A stretch of DNA of 64,000 bases from Roseiarcus sp963820095 (GTDB taxonomy: Bacteria > Pseudomonadota > Alphaproteobacteria > Rhizobiales > Beijerinckiaceae): NCBI GenBank assembly GCA_963820095.1, contig CAWFZA010000012.1:129879-193878 (forward strand), in the 5' to 3' direction. This document shows, piece by piece, positions 1 through 8,963 of the stretch. The stretch's first letter is position 1, and each line of letters begins with the position of its first letter. Made by a program: the position numbers and the translations under genes. The notes under the pieces are model-generated. The model worked only from the letters and a program-made list of their open reading frames with translations, had not been told where the DNA came from and did not search any database.

Positions 1-628
1 CGCTCCGCAGGACCACGATCTTGTCGGCAAGCGTCATGGCTTCGGTTTGGTCGTGGGTGACATAGATCATCGTAGCGCCCATCGTTTGATGGAGCTTGGT
101 GATTTCGAGCCGCATCTGCACACGCAATTCGGCGTCGAGGTTCGACAGCGGCTCATCGAAGAGGAATACCTCAGGCTTGCGGACGATCGCACGCCCAATC
201 GCGACCCGCTGCCGCTGGCCGCCTGATAATTCTCTCGGTTTCCGCTTTAGCAGGCCTTCAAGGTGGAGGATCGACGCCGCTTCGGTGACCTTGGCCCGGA
301 CGGCGCTCTTGCTCATTCCGTTCATCCGCAAACCGAAGCCGATGTTCTCCTCGACGCTCATGTGCGGATAGAGCGCGTAGGACTGGAAGACCATCGCGAC
401 CTTGCGTTCCGAGGGGTCGAGATCCGTCACGTCTCGCGCGCCAATCCTGATCTCGCCGGCGCCCACTTTCTCGAGCCCGGCGATCATCCTGAGTAGTGTG
501 GACTTTCCGCATCCGGACGGGCCGACGAAGACCACGAACTCGCCATCGTCGACGTTGAGATTCACGTCCCGCACGACTTCGACCGATCCGAACGACTTTG
601 AAACTCCCTTCAACTCCAGTTCCGACAT
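1..628 (-). CDS. Sugar ABC transporter ATP-binding protein (UgpC/MalK type), C-terminus outside window
   Basis: This cytoplasmic ATPase would energise the CUT1 importer whose permeases and binding protein lie just upstream on the same strand. The visible 209 residues begin MSELELKGVSKSFG. They show Walker A GPSGCGKSTLL, the Q-loop MVFQSYALYPHM, the signature LSGGQRQRVAIGRA, Walker B FLFDEPLSNLD and the H-loop VTHDQTEAM. MalK-type proteins are about 350-370 aa, so the regulatory OB-like domain lies beyond base 1. The ATG at 628 is 8 bases after the permease stop, which suggests translational coupling. The ATPase fold and CUT1 membership are secure. The substrate is not known. Confidence 0.93.
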   Translation of the reverse strand, partial: MSELELKGVSKSFGSVEVVRDVNLNVDDGEFVVFVGPSGCGKSTLLRMIAGLEKVGAGEIRIGARDVTDLDPSERKVAMVFQSYALYPHMSVEENIGFGLRMNGMSKSAVRAKVTEAASILHLEGLLKRKPRELSGGQRQRVAIGRAIVRKPEVFLFDEPLSNLDAELRVQMRLEITKLHQTMGATMIYVTHDQTEAMTLADKIVVLRS

Positions 629-636
629 AGAGCGGC

Positions 637-1491
637 TCACCCCTTTATGCCGGCCCCGGACAATCCCTGGACGTAATAGCGCTGCAATGGGAGCAGGAGC
701 GCGATCGGGATCAGCGCGGTTACGACCGCGACGGCGAAGAGCTGGTTCCAGATCGTGCCATATTGTTGCTGGAACGCCGCCATTCCGACCTGGATGACCT
801 TGAAGTCCTGTGAAGGCATTGCGAGCAGCGGCCACAGAAATGCTTCCCACTGGAAGACGAACAGGAGCAGCGCCGCGCTGACACAGGTTGGAAGGGAAAG
901 CGGGACATAGATCCTGAGCATGATGTTCGGCCAGCTCACCCCGTCCAGTCTGGCCGCTTCCACATAGTCGCGCGGGATCTGACGAAAGAACTGATAGAAG
1001 AGGAAGACGACGAGCCCGTTCGTGACTCCGGGGACGACGAGGGCGGCGATGTTGTCGAGCCAGCCCAATTGGCGCATCACATTATAGAGCGGAAGAGCGA
1101 TCGCCTCGAATGGCAGCATGAAGCTCAGAATGACGAGCGAGAGAATGACCCGCTTGCCCTTGAAGTCGAAAATCGCGAATGCGAAGCCGGCCGCGCCGTT
1201 GAGGATCAGCCCCGCAACCGTCGTTAGCGCAGCGACCAGAAGCGTGTTGAGAATGATCGAGCCGAATCCGGCCTGCACGATGCCTTCATAGGCCTCGAGC
1301 GAGGCCGGACTTGGCGCGAGCGCCTTCGCCGTGAACGGGAAGACATCGGTGAAGACGTTCGCATTCGGCCGCAGCGACGAAACGACCGCCCACCAGAGCG
1401 GCAGCAGGAACACGAACGCGATCGCCGCATAGCCGAGGTGCGCGAGCCCGAGCCGGAAGCCTTCGCGAATCCTGACCTCGCTTGCGGCCAA
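637..1491 (-). CDS. Carbohydrate ABC transporter permease (MalG/UgpE type)
   Basis: This is an inner-membrane subunit of the CUT1 sugar importer, 284 aa with about six hydrophobic segments. The EAA loop that contacts the ATPase is visible as YVEAARLDGVSWPNIMLRI. The start is taken as TTG at 1491, three bases after the stop of the preceding permease. No in-frame ATG precedes the first membrane segment, so a coupled TTG start is the best choice but is not certain. Gene order binding protein, MalF-like, MalG-like, ATPase is the usual CUT1 order. Confidence 0.92.
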   Translation of the reverse strand: MAASEVRIREGFRLGLAHLGYAAIAFVFLLPLWWAVVSSLRPNANVFTDVFPFTAKALAPSPASLEAYEGIVQAGFGSIILNTLLVAALTTVAGLILNGAAGFAFAIFDFKGKRVILSLVILSFMLPFEAIALPLYNVMRQLGWLDNIAALVVPGVTNGLVVFLFYQFFRQIPRDYVEAARLDGVSWPNIMLRIYVPLSLPTCVSAALLLFVFQWEAFLWPLLAMPSQDFKVIQVGMAAFQQQYGTIWNQLFAVAVVTALIPIALLLPLQRYYVQGLSGAGIKG

Positions 1492-1494
1492 GGT

Positions 1495-2361
1495 TCAGGC
1501 TCCCTGTTCACGGGCCGAGAGCAGCTTGAACTGCAGCCCTACCACGACAAGCAGGATCGCGACGATGACGACGACCATCGCCATCGCCCGACCCATGTCG
1601 CCGAAGATGAAACCTTGCTTGTAGGCTTCGTACATCAGAACATCAGTGGAGCCCGCAGGTCCACCTTGCGTCAGCATATAGATGGGAGCGAAAAGGAGGA
1701 AATTGATTGAGACATCCGCGGCGAGCACGAAGAGAAGCGCCGGACGCAGCAGCGGCAGCGTTATGAAGAGGAGGCGCTGCCAGGGTCGTACCCCGTCGAC
1801 CCGCGCTGCATCGTAGAGTTCGAGGGAAATGTTCTGCAGGCCGCCAACGATGAAGATCATCCAATAGGATGCGCCTTTCCAGGTGGCGATGGCGATGACG
1901 GAATAGAGCGCGAGGCTGCTGGAAGTCAGCCAAGGCTGCGGCGCGACGCCGACCAGGTCCAGAAGGCCGTTGACGAGCCCGCCCTGGCTCAACATGATCC
2001 GCCACACGATCACGGCCACCGGCACCGATACGCCGATCGGAATCAGGAAGAAGATACGGTAGACGCTCGCGCCCGGGAACTTGCGCACATAGAGAAGCGC
2101 AAGCCCGAGAGAGATCGCGATCTGTATCGGGTTGACGAGAAGGTTGAACCAGAGCGTGACCTCGAGGGATCTCCAAAATACGTGATCGCTGATCAGCGAC
2201 TCGTAGTTTCCGAGCCCTGCGAAAACTGCGCCGCCATGAATAGTTGTGTAGAAGCTCGCAATGACGGCAATCGCGATCGGGTAAAGGCGGAAAACGAGCA
2301 GGCCGAGCAAGGCGGGCGCCAGCAGCGCCACGAGCAAACCTAAAGAACTATGCCTTGCCAT
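1495..2361 (-). CDS. Carbohydrate ABC transporter permease (MalF/UgpA type)
   Basis: This is the second membrane subunit of the CUT1 importer, 288 aa with an ATG start at 2361. It has about six transmembrane segments and the EAA loop LYDAARVDGVRPWQRLLFI. At 288 aa it is the short form without the large periplasmic loop of E. coli MalF, as in UgpA-like proteins. It lies 55 bases downstream of the binding-protein gene. Confidence 0.92.
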   Translation of the reverse strand: MARHSSLGLLVALLAPALLGLLVFRLYPIAIAVIASFYTTIHGGAVFAGLGNYESLISDHVFWRSLEVTLWFNLLVNPIQIAISLGLALLYVRKFPGASVYRIFFLIPIGVSVPVAVIVWRIMLSQGGLVNGLLDLVGVAPQPWLTSSSLALYSVIAIATWKGASYWMIFIVGGLQNISLELYDAARVDGVRPWQRLLFITLPLLRPALLFVLAADVSINFLLFAPIYMLTQGGPAGSTDVLMYEAYKQGFIFGDMGRAMAMVVVIVAILLVVVGLQFKLLSAREQGA

Positions 2362-2416
2362 CGTCGAGGCCCTGCAGTCCCCGAAACGGTCCGGGAGACC
2401 GCACGGACCCGCTCTT

Positions 2417-3730
2417 CTATTGCGCCACGCGCTTCATCGCCGCGTCATAGGTCTCGACCGCAGTCGCGAGCGCGTCACCAACCGGAACGCCGTTCGACAT
2501 GTCGGCGAAGGCGGTGCGGAAGGCGTCCTGCAATTGCCCGTAGGCGACCGTCGTTGGCCTCGGCTTGGCGGTGTTCAGGGCATCATAGACGCCAATCCGG
2601 AATACGTCCTGCGGGAACGCGTCGAACTCGGGCGACTTGCTGATCTGTTCGAGCAACGGCTTGTAGGCCGGCAGCTGCTTGTTCGCATCGAACCAGATCT
2701 TGGTGCCCTCGTCCGAAAGGGTCAGGAACTTCGCGAAGTCGGCGGCGATGTCCTTGTTCGCCGAATTAGCGGAAACGCCCATGAACCAGCTTCCGGTTGG
2801 GGTCAGAACCTTGCCGCCCTGGAAGTAGGGGAAGGCCGCGACGCCAAAGTCGACTCCGGCCTTTTGGAAGACGGCGAGATTCCACGTCCCGCCAGCGAAG
2901 AGCGCGAGCTGTCCGTTGGCGAAGAGTTGCGGCGGCTCGTCATGCGCGAGGCCTTTCGGGCTCACCCCCCATTTGTTGTAGAGGTCCGACCAGAACGTCG
3001 CGCCTTTCACCCACGCCGGACTGTCCAGATAGCCGTGCGCGGTTTTCCCATCCGGCGAGATCACGTCCGTGCCGAGCGACTTGCCCAACGGCTGGAGCTG
3101 ATAGAGCTCGTTGATCTGGTCAAAGCTGAATCCCCACACGGCGGTCTTCCCGCCCTTGTTCTGGGTCAGCTTTTGCGCCGCCTCCGCGACCTGCTCCCAC
3201 GTCCAGCGCCTAGACGAAGCGAGCTCGTTGGCCTGGGTCTGAGTGGCCGTCCCTCCCGGCGCGAGGCCGTCGGGTGGAGTAACGCCGGCGTCGGCGAAGA
3301 GCTTCTTATTGTAGAAGAGCACCTGGGCCGAGTTGTTGATCGGCAGCGCATAGAGTTTGCCGTCAACCTTGCCCGCGTTGACGGAGGAGGGCACGAGCGC
3401 GCTCGTATTGAGGCCAGGGTCGACCGGCGCCAGAAACCCCCTCGAGGCATAGCTCGCGATCAGCGGCACGTCGACATAGACGAGGTCGACGCTCTTGTCC
3501 TTCGAGCTGAGGCGCAGCTCGGCGGTCTGGAAATATTGATCCCACGGCGCCGACTGCATCTTGATCGTTACATCGGGGTGCTTGGCCTGATAGGCGTCCA
3601 CGACTTTCTGGATCTTGGGCGCGTCTTCGGCCAGCATGAGCATGTTCAGGACGCGCTGCTGAGCGAACGCGCCGGTCGTCGTTAAGAGCCCAGTGACGGT
3701 TGCGACAAGCGCGATGGTCCAATGTCTCAT
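2417..3730 (-). CDS. Extracellular sugar-binding protein, CUT1 family (SBP family 1)
   Basis: This periplasmic solute-binding protein of 437 aa would deliver substrate to the two permeases downstream. A Sec signal peptide is clear (MRHWTIALVATVTGLLTTTG, then AFA before the mature QQRV). The ATG at 3730 is preceded by a strong ribosome site, GGGAGGA. The long ORF continues upstream of this ATG, but that part is arginine-rich and lacks homology-like character, so it is rejected. Length and features such as GGTWNLAVF and the terminal GDALATAVETYDAAM stretch fit the family. The ligand cannot be told from sequence. Confidence 0.9.
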   Translation of the reverse strand: MRHWTIALVATVTGLLTTTGAFAQQRVLNMLMLAEDAPKIQKVVDAYQAKHPDVTIKMQSAPWDQYFQTAELRLSSKDKSVDLVYVDVPLIASYASRGFLAPVDPGLNTSALVPSSVNAGKVDGKLYALPINNSAQVLFYNKKLFADAGVTPPDGLAPGGTATQTQANELASSRRWTWEQVAEAAQKLTQNKGGKTAVWGFSFDQINELYQLQPLGKSLGTDVISPDGKTAHGYLDSPAWVKGATFWSDLYNKWGVSPKGLAHDEPPQLFANGQLALFAGGTWNLAVFQKAGVDFGVAAFPYFQGGKVLTPTGSWFMGVSANSANKDIAADFAKFLTLSDEGTKIWFDANKQLPAYKPLLEQISKSPEFDAFPQDVFRIGVYDALNTAKPRPTTVAYGQLQDAFRTAFADMSNGVPVGDALATAVETYDAAMKRVAQ

Positions 3731-4110
3731 TCGTGGTTCCTCCCGTTGTCGAAAAACGCCCGACCGGGCCCAACCGAAGCTTGGCCCGATGCCGAGTTCC
3801 AACTCTAAGACATGCATTTCGGTGGTCAATCTGCATCTCGCTGTTTGGCGAGCCCGAAATTTGGGGAGGCGTCGGTGGGCGCGACCCGGCCAGCGTCCGT
3901 GTCGCAAGCGTTCCTGTCTCGAAGGTTTCATTCTGCAGGCAACGCTGCTTTTCTAGGCATCGATTCGAGCGGCCCTGCTGGTTCGAGAATGTTGGACGCC
4001 GTACCCTTGCGCTACATGGCGGAAATAGGGCACGCTCGGGAAGGGTTCGCCGTGGCCCGCCCGTTCGCTCGGAACGAGGCCGGCCTTCAAGCCAACCCGA
4101 GGAGCGTTAC
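3731..4110. other. Divergent intergenic region between two sugar ABC operons
   Basis: These 380 bases separate the start codons of two sugar-binding-protein genes transcribed in opposite directions, so both promoters and any shared operator should lie here. I see no convincing -35/-10 pair and no clear LacI-type palindrome. No regulator gene is encoded beside it. An ORF running through the region on the plus strand is out of keeping with its neighbours and is treated as chance. Confidence 0.5.
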
Positions 4111-5044
4111 ATGAAATCAATCATCAGCGGCTTGGGTGTCGTAGCGCTGGCCATCGCTACGTTTGGGACGGCTGCCTCGCAGGCGCAGACAGTTGCGCTC
4201 GTCACGATCAACCAGCAGGCGTTGTTCTTTAATCAAATCAACGACGGCGCAAAGCAAGCGGCGGATAAGGCCGGCGCGAAGCTCGTCATCTACAACGCTA
4301 ACAACGTCGCGGCGGCTCAGAACAGCGCGATCGAAGACTATGTCGCGCAGAAGGTTGACGGCATCGTGCTCATCGCCATTGACGTGAATGGAGTGAAGCC
4401 CGCGGTCAGCGCGGCCAAGACAGCTGGCATTCCCGTCGTCGCAATCGACGCCCGCATCCCCGATGGCGACAACGCAGCCTTCATCGGCGTCGACAACAAA
4501 GGCGCGGGCGAGCAGATCGGCAAATATTTCGCCGACTACGCAAAGACCAAAATGGGCGGCTCAGCCAAGGTTGGCATAGTCGGCGCGCTCAACTCCTTCA
4601 TTCAGAACCAGCGCCTCGATGGCTTCAAGGCGGCGGCTCAAGCCGAGTCGGGAGTTCAAGTTCCTCGACACGGTCGATGGCCAAAACATCCAGGACGTCG
4701 CGCTGACCGCGGCCGAAAACCTAATGACCGCCAACCCCGATATGAACGCGCTGTATGCGACCGGCGAGCCGGCGCTTGTCGGCGCCATTTCGGCCGTGAC
4801 CAGCCAGCAGCGCACCGACAAGGTCAAAGTATTCGGCTGGGACCTCACCGCCCAGGCGATCAAGGGCATTGACGAGGGATGGATCGTCGCCGTCGTTCAG
4901 CAAGATCCCTTCCAGGAGGGCGTGGCCGGCGTCGAGACCGTGCTCAAGATCAAGAAGGGCGAAAAGGTCGACCCGAGCATCGACATTCCCGTCACCATCG
5001 TGACCAAAGAAAACGTCGACAAGTTCCGCAGTCTTTTCAAATAG
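4111..5044 (+). CDS. Ribose-type (CUT2) sugar-binding protein, one frameshift
   Basis: This periplasmic binding protein is of the RbsB/peripla_BP_4 family, about 310 aa when read through. A Sec signal peptide (MKSIISGLGVVALAIATFG, ending SQAQT) follows GAGGAGCG at the start. The N-terminal part ends near DGFKAAAQAESG in frame 1. The homologous reading continues in frame 2 as EFKFLDTVDGQNIQDVAL to the stop at 5044. Removing one G from the GGG near 4650 restores a single frame. Because many conserved genes here carry the same kind of one-base insertion, a sequence error is more likely than a pseudogene. Confidence 0.85.
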
Positions 5045-5060
5045 GCCCGCTTGCCCATCC

Positions 5061-5087
5061 AAAGCGGGACGCTTGTCGTCCCGCTTT
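5061..5087 (+). terminator. Strong hairpin between binding-protein and ATPase genes
   Basis: The arms AAAGCGGGAC (5061-5070) and GTCCCGCTTT (5078-5087) form a perfect 10-bp stem with a 7-base loop, followed by a pyrimidine run (CTCTTCCTCT). It sits 16 bases after the binding-protein stop and before the ATPase start. In many ABC operons such a hairpin lowers transcription of the membrane and ATPase genes relative to the binding protein, and stabilises the upstream mRNA. Confidence 0.75.
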
Positions 5088-5122
5088 CTCTTCCTCTGCG
5101 CACGAAAGCTCAAGCCAAGCGG

Positions 5123-5923
5123 ATGTTGACCGCCGACGCGCCGGTCCGGGTCCAGATGGAGGACATCAGCAAGTCCTTCGGCGCCATCAGGTCGCTTGAT
5201 CGCGTCAACCTTGTTCTGCGCGCGGGCGAGGTTCTTGGGCTCGTCGGCGATAACGGCGCAGGCAAGTCGACCCTGAGTAAGATCTTGTCCGGCGCCGTCG
5301 TTCCCGACTCGGGCCGGATTCTTCTCGACGGACGGCAAGTCCGTTTTACGTCTCCCGCCGATGCGCGCCGTCAGCGGGTTGAGATGGTTTATCAAGACCT
5401 GTCTCTCTGCGACACGATCGATGTCGCCGGCAACCTCCTGCTTGGCCGCGAGCCGCTCAGGCGCATGCTTGGCGTGCCAATCATGGACAAGCGCAAGATG
5501 CATGCGGACGCCGCGCACATGCTGGCGCATCTCGGCATCCGTATGCCGAGCACGCGGCTCAAGGTGGAGAATCTGTCCGGCGGCCAGCGCCAGAGCATTG
5601 CGATCGGGCGCGCGGTGTCTTTCGACCCCCTGGTCCTGATCATGGACGAGCCGACGGCCGCCTTGGCGGTCGCCGAGGTCGACGCCGTGCTCGATCTTAT
5701 CGGCCAAGTGAGCGCCAGGGGCGTGAGCGTCATTCTCATCACGCACCGGCTGCAGGATCTGTTTGTGGTCTGCGATCGGATCATGGTCCTCTACGAGGGT
5801 CGCAGCGTCGCGGAGCGGCTCATTCGCGAGACCAATATCGAGGAGATCGTCAACCTCATCGTGGGGAGAAAATTCCGTTCGATCTCGGCGGGAACGCAGC
5901 CCGGAGAGGAGATGCGGTCCTGA
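5123..5923 (+). CDS. Sugar ABC transporter ATP-binding protein, CUT2, single domain
   Basis: This is the cytoplasmic ATPase of the ribose-type importer. It has only one nucleotide-binding domain (266 aa), whereas RbsA has two in about 500 aa; FrcA-like and XylG-like short forms are known. Walker A is GDNGAGKSTLS, the signature is LSGGQRQSIAIGRA, Walker B is LVLIMDEPTAAL and the switch histidine is in ILITHRLQDL. ATG 5123 (MLTADAPVRV) is preferred to the upstream TTG at 5051, which would place the attenuator hairpin inside the gene. A clear ribosome site is lacking. Confidence 0.9.
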   Translation: MLTADAPVRVQMEDISKSFGAIRSLDRVNLVLRAGEVLGLVGDNGAGKSTLSKILSGAVVPDSGRILLDGRQVRFTSPADARRQRVEMVYQDLSLCDTIDVAGNLLLGREPLRRMLGVPIMDKRKMHADAAHMLAHLGIRMPSTRLKVENLSGGQRQSIAIGRAVSFDPLVLIMDEPTAALAVAEVDAVLDLIGQVSARGVSVILITHRLQDLFVVCDRIMVLYEGRSVAERLIRETNIEEIVNLIVGRKFRSISAGTQPGEEMRS

Positions 5924-6912
5924 CGGCGGTTGCAACTTCGCCTGCGCTTCGCGATCGCGCGCGCTTGATCATTCACGACCACGGCGGCGTGCTCAGCATC
6001 GCGACGTTCTTCGTCGTGATGACGGTCACATTCTCACTGATCACCGACACATTCCTCACCCAGACCAATCTCCTCAACGTCTTGCGGCAGAGCGCGCCGC
6101 TCATGATCGTCGCCGTCGCCATGACCTTCGTGATCACGACTGCGGGGATTGACCTATCTGTCGGTTCGATACTGGCGCTGGTGAACGCGCTGGCGGCGAT
6201 TTTGCTGCAAGCCGGCCTGTCCTGGCCACTAGTGATCGTGTTGATGTTGGGCGTGGGGATTGTCATTGGCCTCATCCAGGGCTTCTTCATCGCTTATGAA
6301 GGCATCCCGGCCTTCATCGTCACTCTCGCCGGCCTGAGCTCCATCCGGGGAACGGCGCTGCTCCTTACGAAAGGCTATTCGATTCCGATCGATCCTCAGA
6401 GCCCGTTCAACGCGATCGGGCGAGGCTGGGTCTTCGGCCTGCCAATGCCGGCGATCATCGCCGTCGTCGTGCTGGCCGCGGGCTTTCTCGTCTTCAATGA
6501 AACGACGTTCGGTCGCTATGTGACCGGCGTCGGCGCAAACGCCGAAGCGGTCCGGCGCGCGGGGGTCGACACGAAGAGGATCGTGCTTGCCGTCTATGCG
6601 CTGAGCGGACTCTCTGCCGCGATTGCGGGAATTATCATTGCGGGCCGCCTGGGAAGCGGATCTTCAAACGCCGGCGGCGGTTTCGAACTCGAAGTCATCG
6701 CCGCGGTTGTGCTGGGCGGAACGAGCCTGTTTGGTGGCCGCGGCACGATGCTTGGCACGATGCTTGGCGCGTTGACCGTCGCGGTGATCGGCAATGGCCT
6801 CATCCTCTATCATATGTCGCCGTTTATCACCCCTATTGTCGAGGGCTTCATCATTCTGATCGCGATTTGGCTTAACTTCCGCCTCTTCCGAACGGGGCGG
6901 CGGGCGAGCTGA
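5920..6912 (+). CDS. Sugar ABC transporter permease, CUT2 (RbsC type)
   Basis: This inner-membrane permease of the BPD_transp_2 family has about eight to ten hydrophobic segments. The motif AGIDLSVGSILALVNALAA and the coupling loop VGANAEAVRRAGVDTKRI are typical of RbsC. The start is uncertain. A CTG at 5920 overlaps the ATPase stop and follows GGAGAGGAG at good spacing. It would give a plausible cytosolic N-terminus (TAVATSPALRDRARL). The alternative is TTG at 5965, which has no ribosome site. Overlap with the ATPase gene supports coupling. Confidence 0.9.
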   Translation: MTAVATSPALRDRARLIIHDHGGVLSIATFFVVMTVTFSLITDTFLTQTNLLNVLRQSAPLMIVAVAMTFVITTAGIDLSVGSILALVNALAAILLQAGLSWPLVIVLMLGVGIVIGLIQGFFIAYEGIPAFIVTLAGLSSIRGTALLLTKGYSIPIDPQSPFNAIGRGWVFGLPMPAIIAVVVLAAGFLVFNETTFGRYVTGVGANAEAVRRAGVDTKRIVLAVYALSGLSAAIAGIIIAGRLGSGSSNAGGGFELEVIAAVVLGGTSLFGGRGTMLGTMLGALTVAVIGNGLILYHMSPFITPIVEGFIILIAIWLNFRLFRTGRRAS

Positions 6913-6928
6913 GAAAGACGGGGAGGAC

Positions 6929-7999
6929 ATGGGGAAGCCGACGATAGGCGTGCACTCCGGACTTGTTCGGACCGTGCTTGGCCCCATTCCAGTCGAAGCG
7001 ATCGGCGTCACGCTGATGCATGAACATATCCTGCTTGACGCTGCGAGCTGGTGGAAGCGCCCGTGCTGTGGCTCGGAGATCGCGATTGCCGAAAGGCCGA
7101 TCGACATAACGATGATTGGCGACTTGCGAATGAATCCGTTTCTCAACCGCGACAATTGCGCCCTGCTCGATGTCAGGGCGGCGATCGAGGAACTCGACTA
7201 CTTCGTCGAATATGGAGGCAAGACCATCGTCGATCCGACCAATCTCGGTATTGGACGCGATCCATCTGCGTTGCAGAGGATCAGCCGCCGAAGCGGCCTC
7301 AACATCGTGATGGGCGCAGGCTTCTACCTCGAGCCGTCGCATCCTCCTTATGTGAGGGACATGAGCGTTGAGAGCATCGCCGAGGCGATCGCTCAGGACT
7401 GCGGCCTCTCAGAGGATGAGCCCGAGGTCTGCGCGGGGATCATCGGAGAGATCGGGATCAGCAAGGACTTCACGCCCGCCGAGGAAAAGGTGCTGAGGGG
7501 CGCGGCGCGGGCGTCCAAGCTCAGCGGGGCTCCGCTCTCCGTTCATCTTCCCGGCTGGGAGCGTCACGCTCATCGCGTGCTCGACGTCGTTGAGAGCGAA
7601 GGCGCAGACCCTCGGCACGTTGTCCTCTGTCATATGAACCCGAGCCTGCACGATCCGAACTACCAGAAGAGCGTGGCCGACAGAGGCGCGTTCATCGAGT
7701 ACGATATGATCGGGATGGACTTCTTTTACGCGGATCAGCAGGCCCAGTCTCCGTGCGACGAGGAGAACGCGGTCGCTATCTGCCGCCTGGCTGACGACGG
7801 TTATCTCAACTCGATCCTGATGTCGCAGGATGTGTTTCTCAAGATGATGCTCGTGCGGTACGGGGGTTTCGGTTACGGCTATATCCTGAAGCACTTTGTG
7901 CCGCGCCTCAAGCGCAATGGCATGGACCAGCACACGATCGATCGCATCCTGATCGAGAACCCGCGCCGGGTGTTCTCCGCCGAGCATCGCGCGCGCTGA
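6929..7999 (+). CDS. Phosphotriesterase-homology (PHP, COG1735) metal-dependent hydrolase
   Basis: This is a TIM-barrel hydrolase of the amidohydrolase superfamily, 356 aa. Metal ligands are visible: H31-E-H33 (LMHEHILLD), a glutamate in IIGEIGIS in place of the carboxylated lysine of true phosphotriesterase (as in E. coli Php), histidines in SVHLPGW and VVLCHMNPS, and an aspartate in MSQDVFLKM. Characterised COG1735 members include lactonases acting on sugar or phosphosugar lactones. The start follows GGGAGG closely. The gene lies between the CUT2 permease and the PfkB kinase, so a hydrolytic step on the imported compound or its phosphorylated form is the natural inference. Confidence 0.85.
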   Translation: MGKPTIGVHSGLVRTVLGPIPVEAIGVTLMHEHILLDAASWWKRPCCGSEIAIAERPIDITMIGDLRMNPFLNRDNCALLDVRAAIEELDYFVEYGGKTIVDPTNLGIGRDPSALQRISRRSGLNIVMGAGFYLEPSHPPYVRDMSVESIAEAIAQDCGLSEDEPEVCAGIIGEIGISKDFTPAEEKVLRGAARASKLSGAPLSVHLPGWERHAHRVLDVVESEGADPRHVVLCHMNPSLHDPNYQKSVADRGAFIEYDMIGMDFFYADQQAQSPCDEENAVAICRLADDGYLNSILMSQDVFLKMMLVRYGGFGYGYILKHFVPRLKRNGMDQHTIDRILIENPRRVFSAEHRAR

Positions 8000-8039
8000 C
8001 GGGAGCGAAACCGAGAGCAGCCTCCGCGAACAACGCAAT

Positions 8040-8963
8040 ATGATGATCCACGTGATAGGCAACGCCGCGGTCGACAGCGTCATTCGGGTCTATAGGTTTC
8101 CGCGGCCCGGTGAGACGATCGTGGCTCTCGGAGCCTCTGAAGATCTTGGTGGCAAGGGCGCCAATCAGGCAATCGTCACGGCGCGCTGCGGCGTGTCTGT
8201 TCGCCTCGTCGCCCCAATTGGCGATGACCTCCTGGGCGAGCGCATCCGTTCCAGCCTCGCTCGCGAGGGCGTGCTCACGGACGGGCTGTCGACGTCGCCT
8301 CACGGAACAGATCGTTGCGCGATCACGGTCGATCGGCGCGGCGAGAATACGATTGTGAGCCTTATCGACGCTGCGCGCCATTTCGATCCGATCACGGAGA
8401 CGCGGATCGAGTCGTGGATCAATCCGGGCGATAGGGTCGTCATGCAAGGGAATCTGCGCGCGAGCGTCACGCGCGATTGTCTCGCTCTGGCGAGGTCGAG
8501 AGGCGCAACGACCGTTCTCAACCCGTCGCCAACCTATGCGGCGGGGGACTACGACTGGACCCTGGTCGATCTCGTCGTGGTCAACCGAGGCGAGGCAATC
8601 GACCTTGCGGGTGGCGCGGCGGAGAACGCTGCCCGCCTGCTCCGCAAGAAAGGCGCTGGCGCGGTCGTCCTTACGCTCGGCGCGGATGGCGCTGTTTTCT
8701 TTTCGGCCGAAGATACATTTCACGTAGCGGCGCCTCAAGCCATCGCCATCGACACGGTCGGAGCGGGCGATGTATTCTGCGGCGTTTTGGTCGCCGCCAC
8801 TGCACTCGGCCAGAGCTGGAAAGGCGCGCTTGCCGCCGCCGCCCGAGCGGCCTCGATTTCGGTTACGCGAAAGGGAATCCTTGCTTCTTTTCCGTCCCGG
8901 CAAGAAATGGCCGCAATTCTTGAACGCGCCGCGATCGACCGCCTTGAGGAGAACCACGAATGA
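8040..8963 (+). CDS. PfkB-family carbohydrate kinase (ribokinase-like)
   Basis: This cytoplasmic ATP-dependent kinase has 307 aa. The first PfkB signature region is GGKGANQAIVTARCG. The second, with the catalytic aspartate, is DTVGAGDVFCGVLVA. The family phosphorylates sugars, nucleosides or hydroxymethylpyrimidine, and the sequence alone does not choose among them. Its stop overlaps the start of the next gene by four bases, which indicates one operon. ATG codons at 8040 and 8043 are both possible starts. Confidence 0.9.
   Translation: MMIHVIGNAAVDSVIRVYRFPRPGETIVALGASEDLGGKGANQAIVTARCGVSVRLVAPIGDDLLGERIRSSLAREGVLTDGLSTSPHGTDRCAITVDRRGENTIVSLIDAARHFDPITETRIESWINPGDRVVMQGNLRASVTRDCLALARSRGATTVLNPSPTYAAGDYDWTLVDLVVVNRGEAIDLAGGAAENAARLLRKKGAGAVVLTLGADGAVFFSAEDTFHVAAPQAIAIDTVGAGDVFCGVLVAATALGQSWKGALAAAARAASISVTRKGILASFPSRQEMAAILERAAIDRLEENHE

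Noticed and set aside
2420..3685. Long plus-strand ORF of 421 codons opposite the CUT1 binding protein
   Set aside because: It is the reverse shadow of a gene with a signal peptide and family features; its own product is arginine-rich without domains.
4721..5935. 404-codon minus-strand ORF across the CUT2 genes
   Set aside because: It covers the ends of two real plus-strand genes and the hairpin between them; it has no recognisable family.
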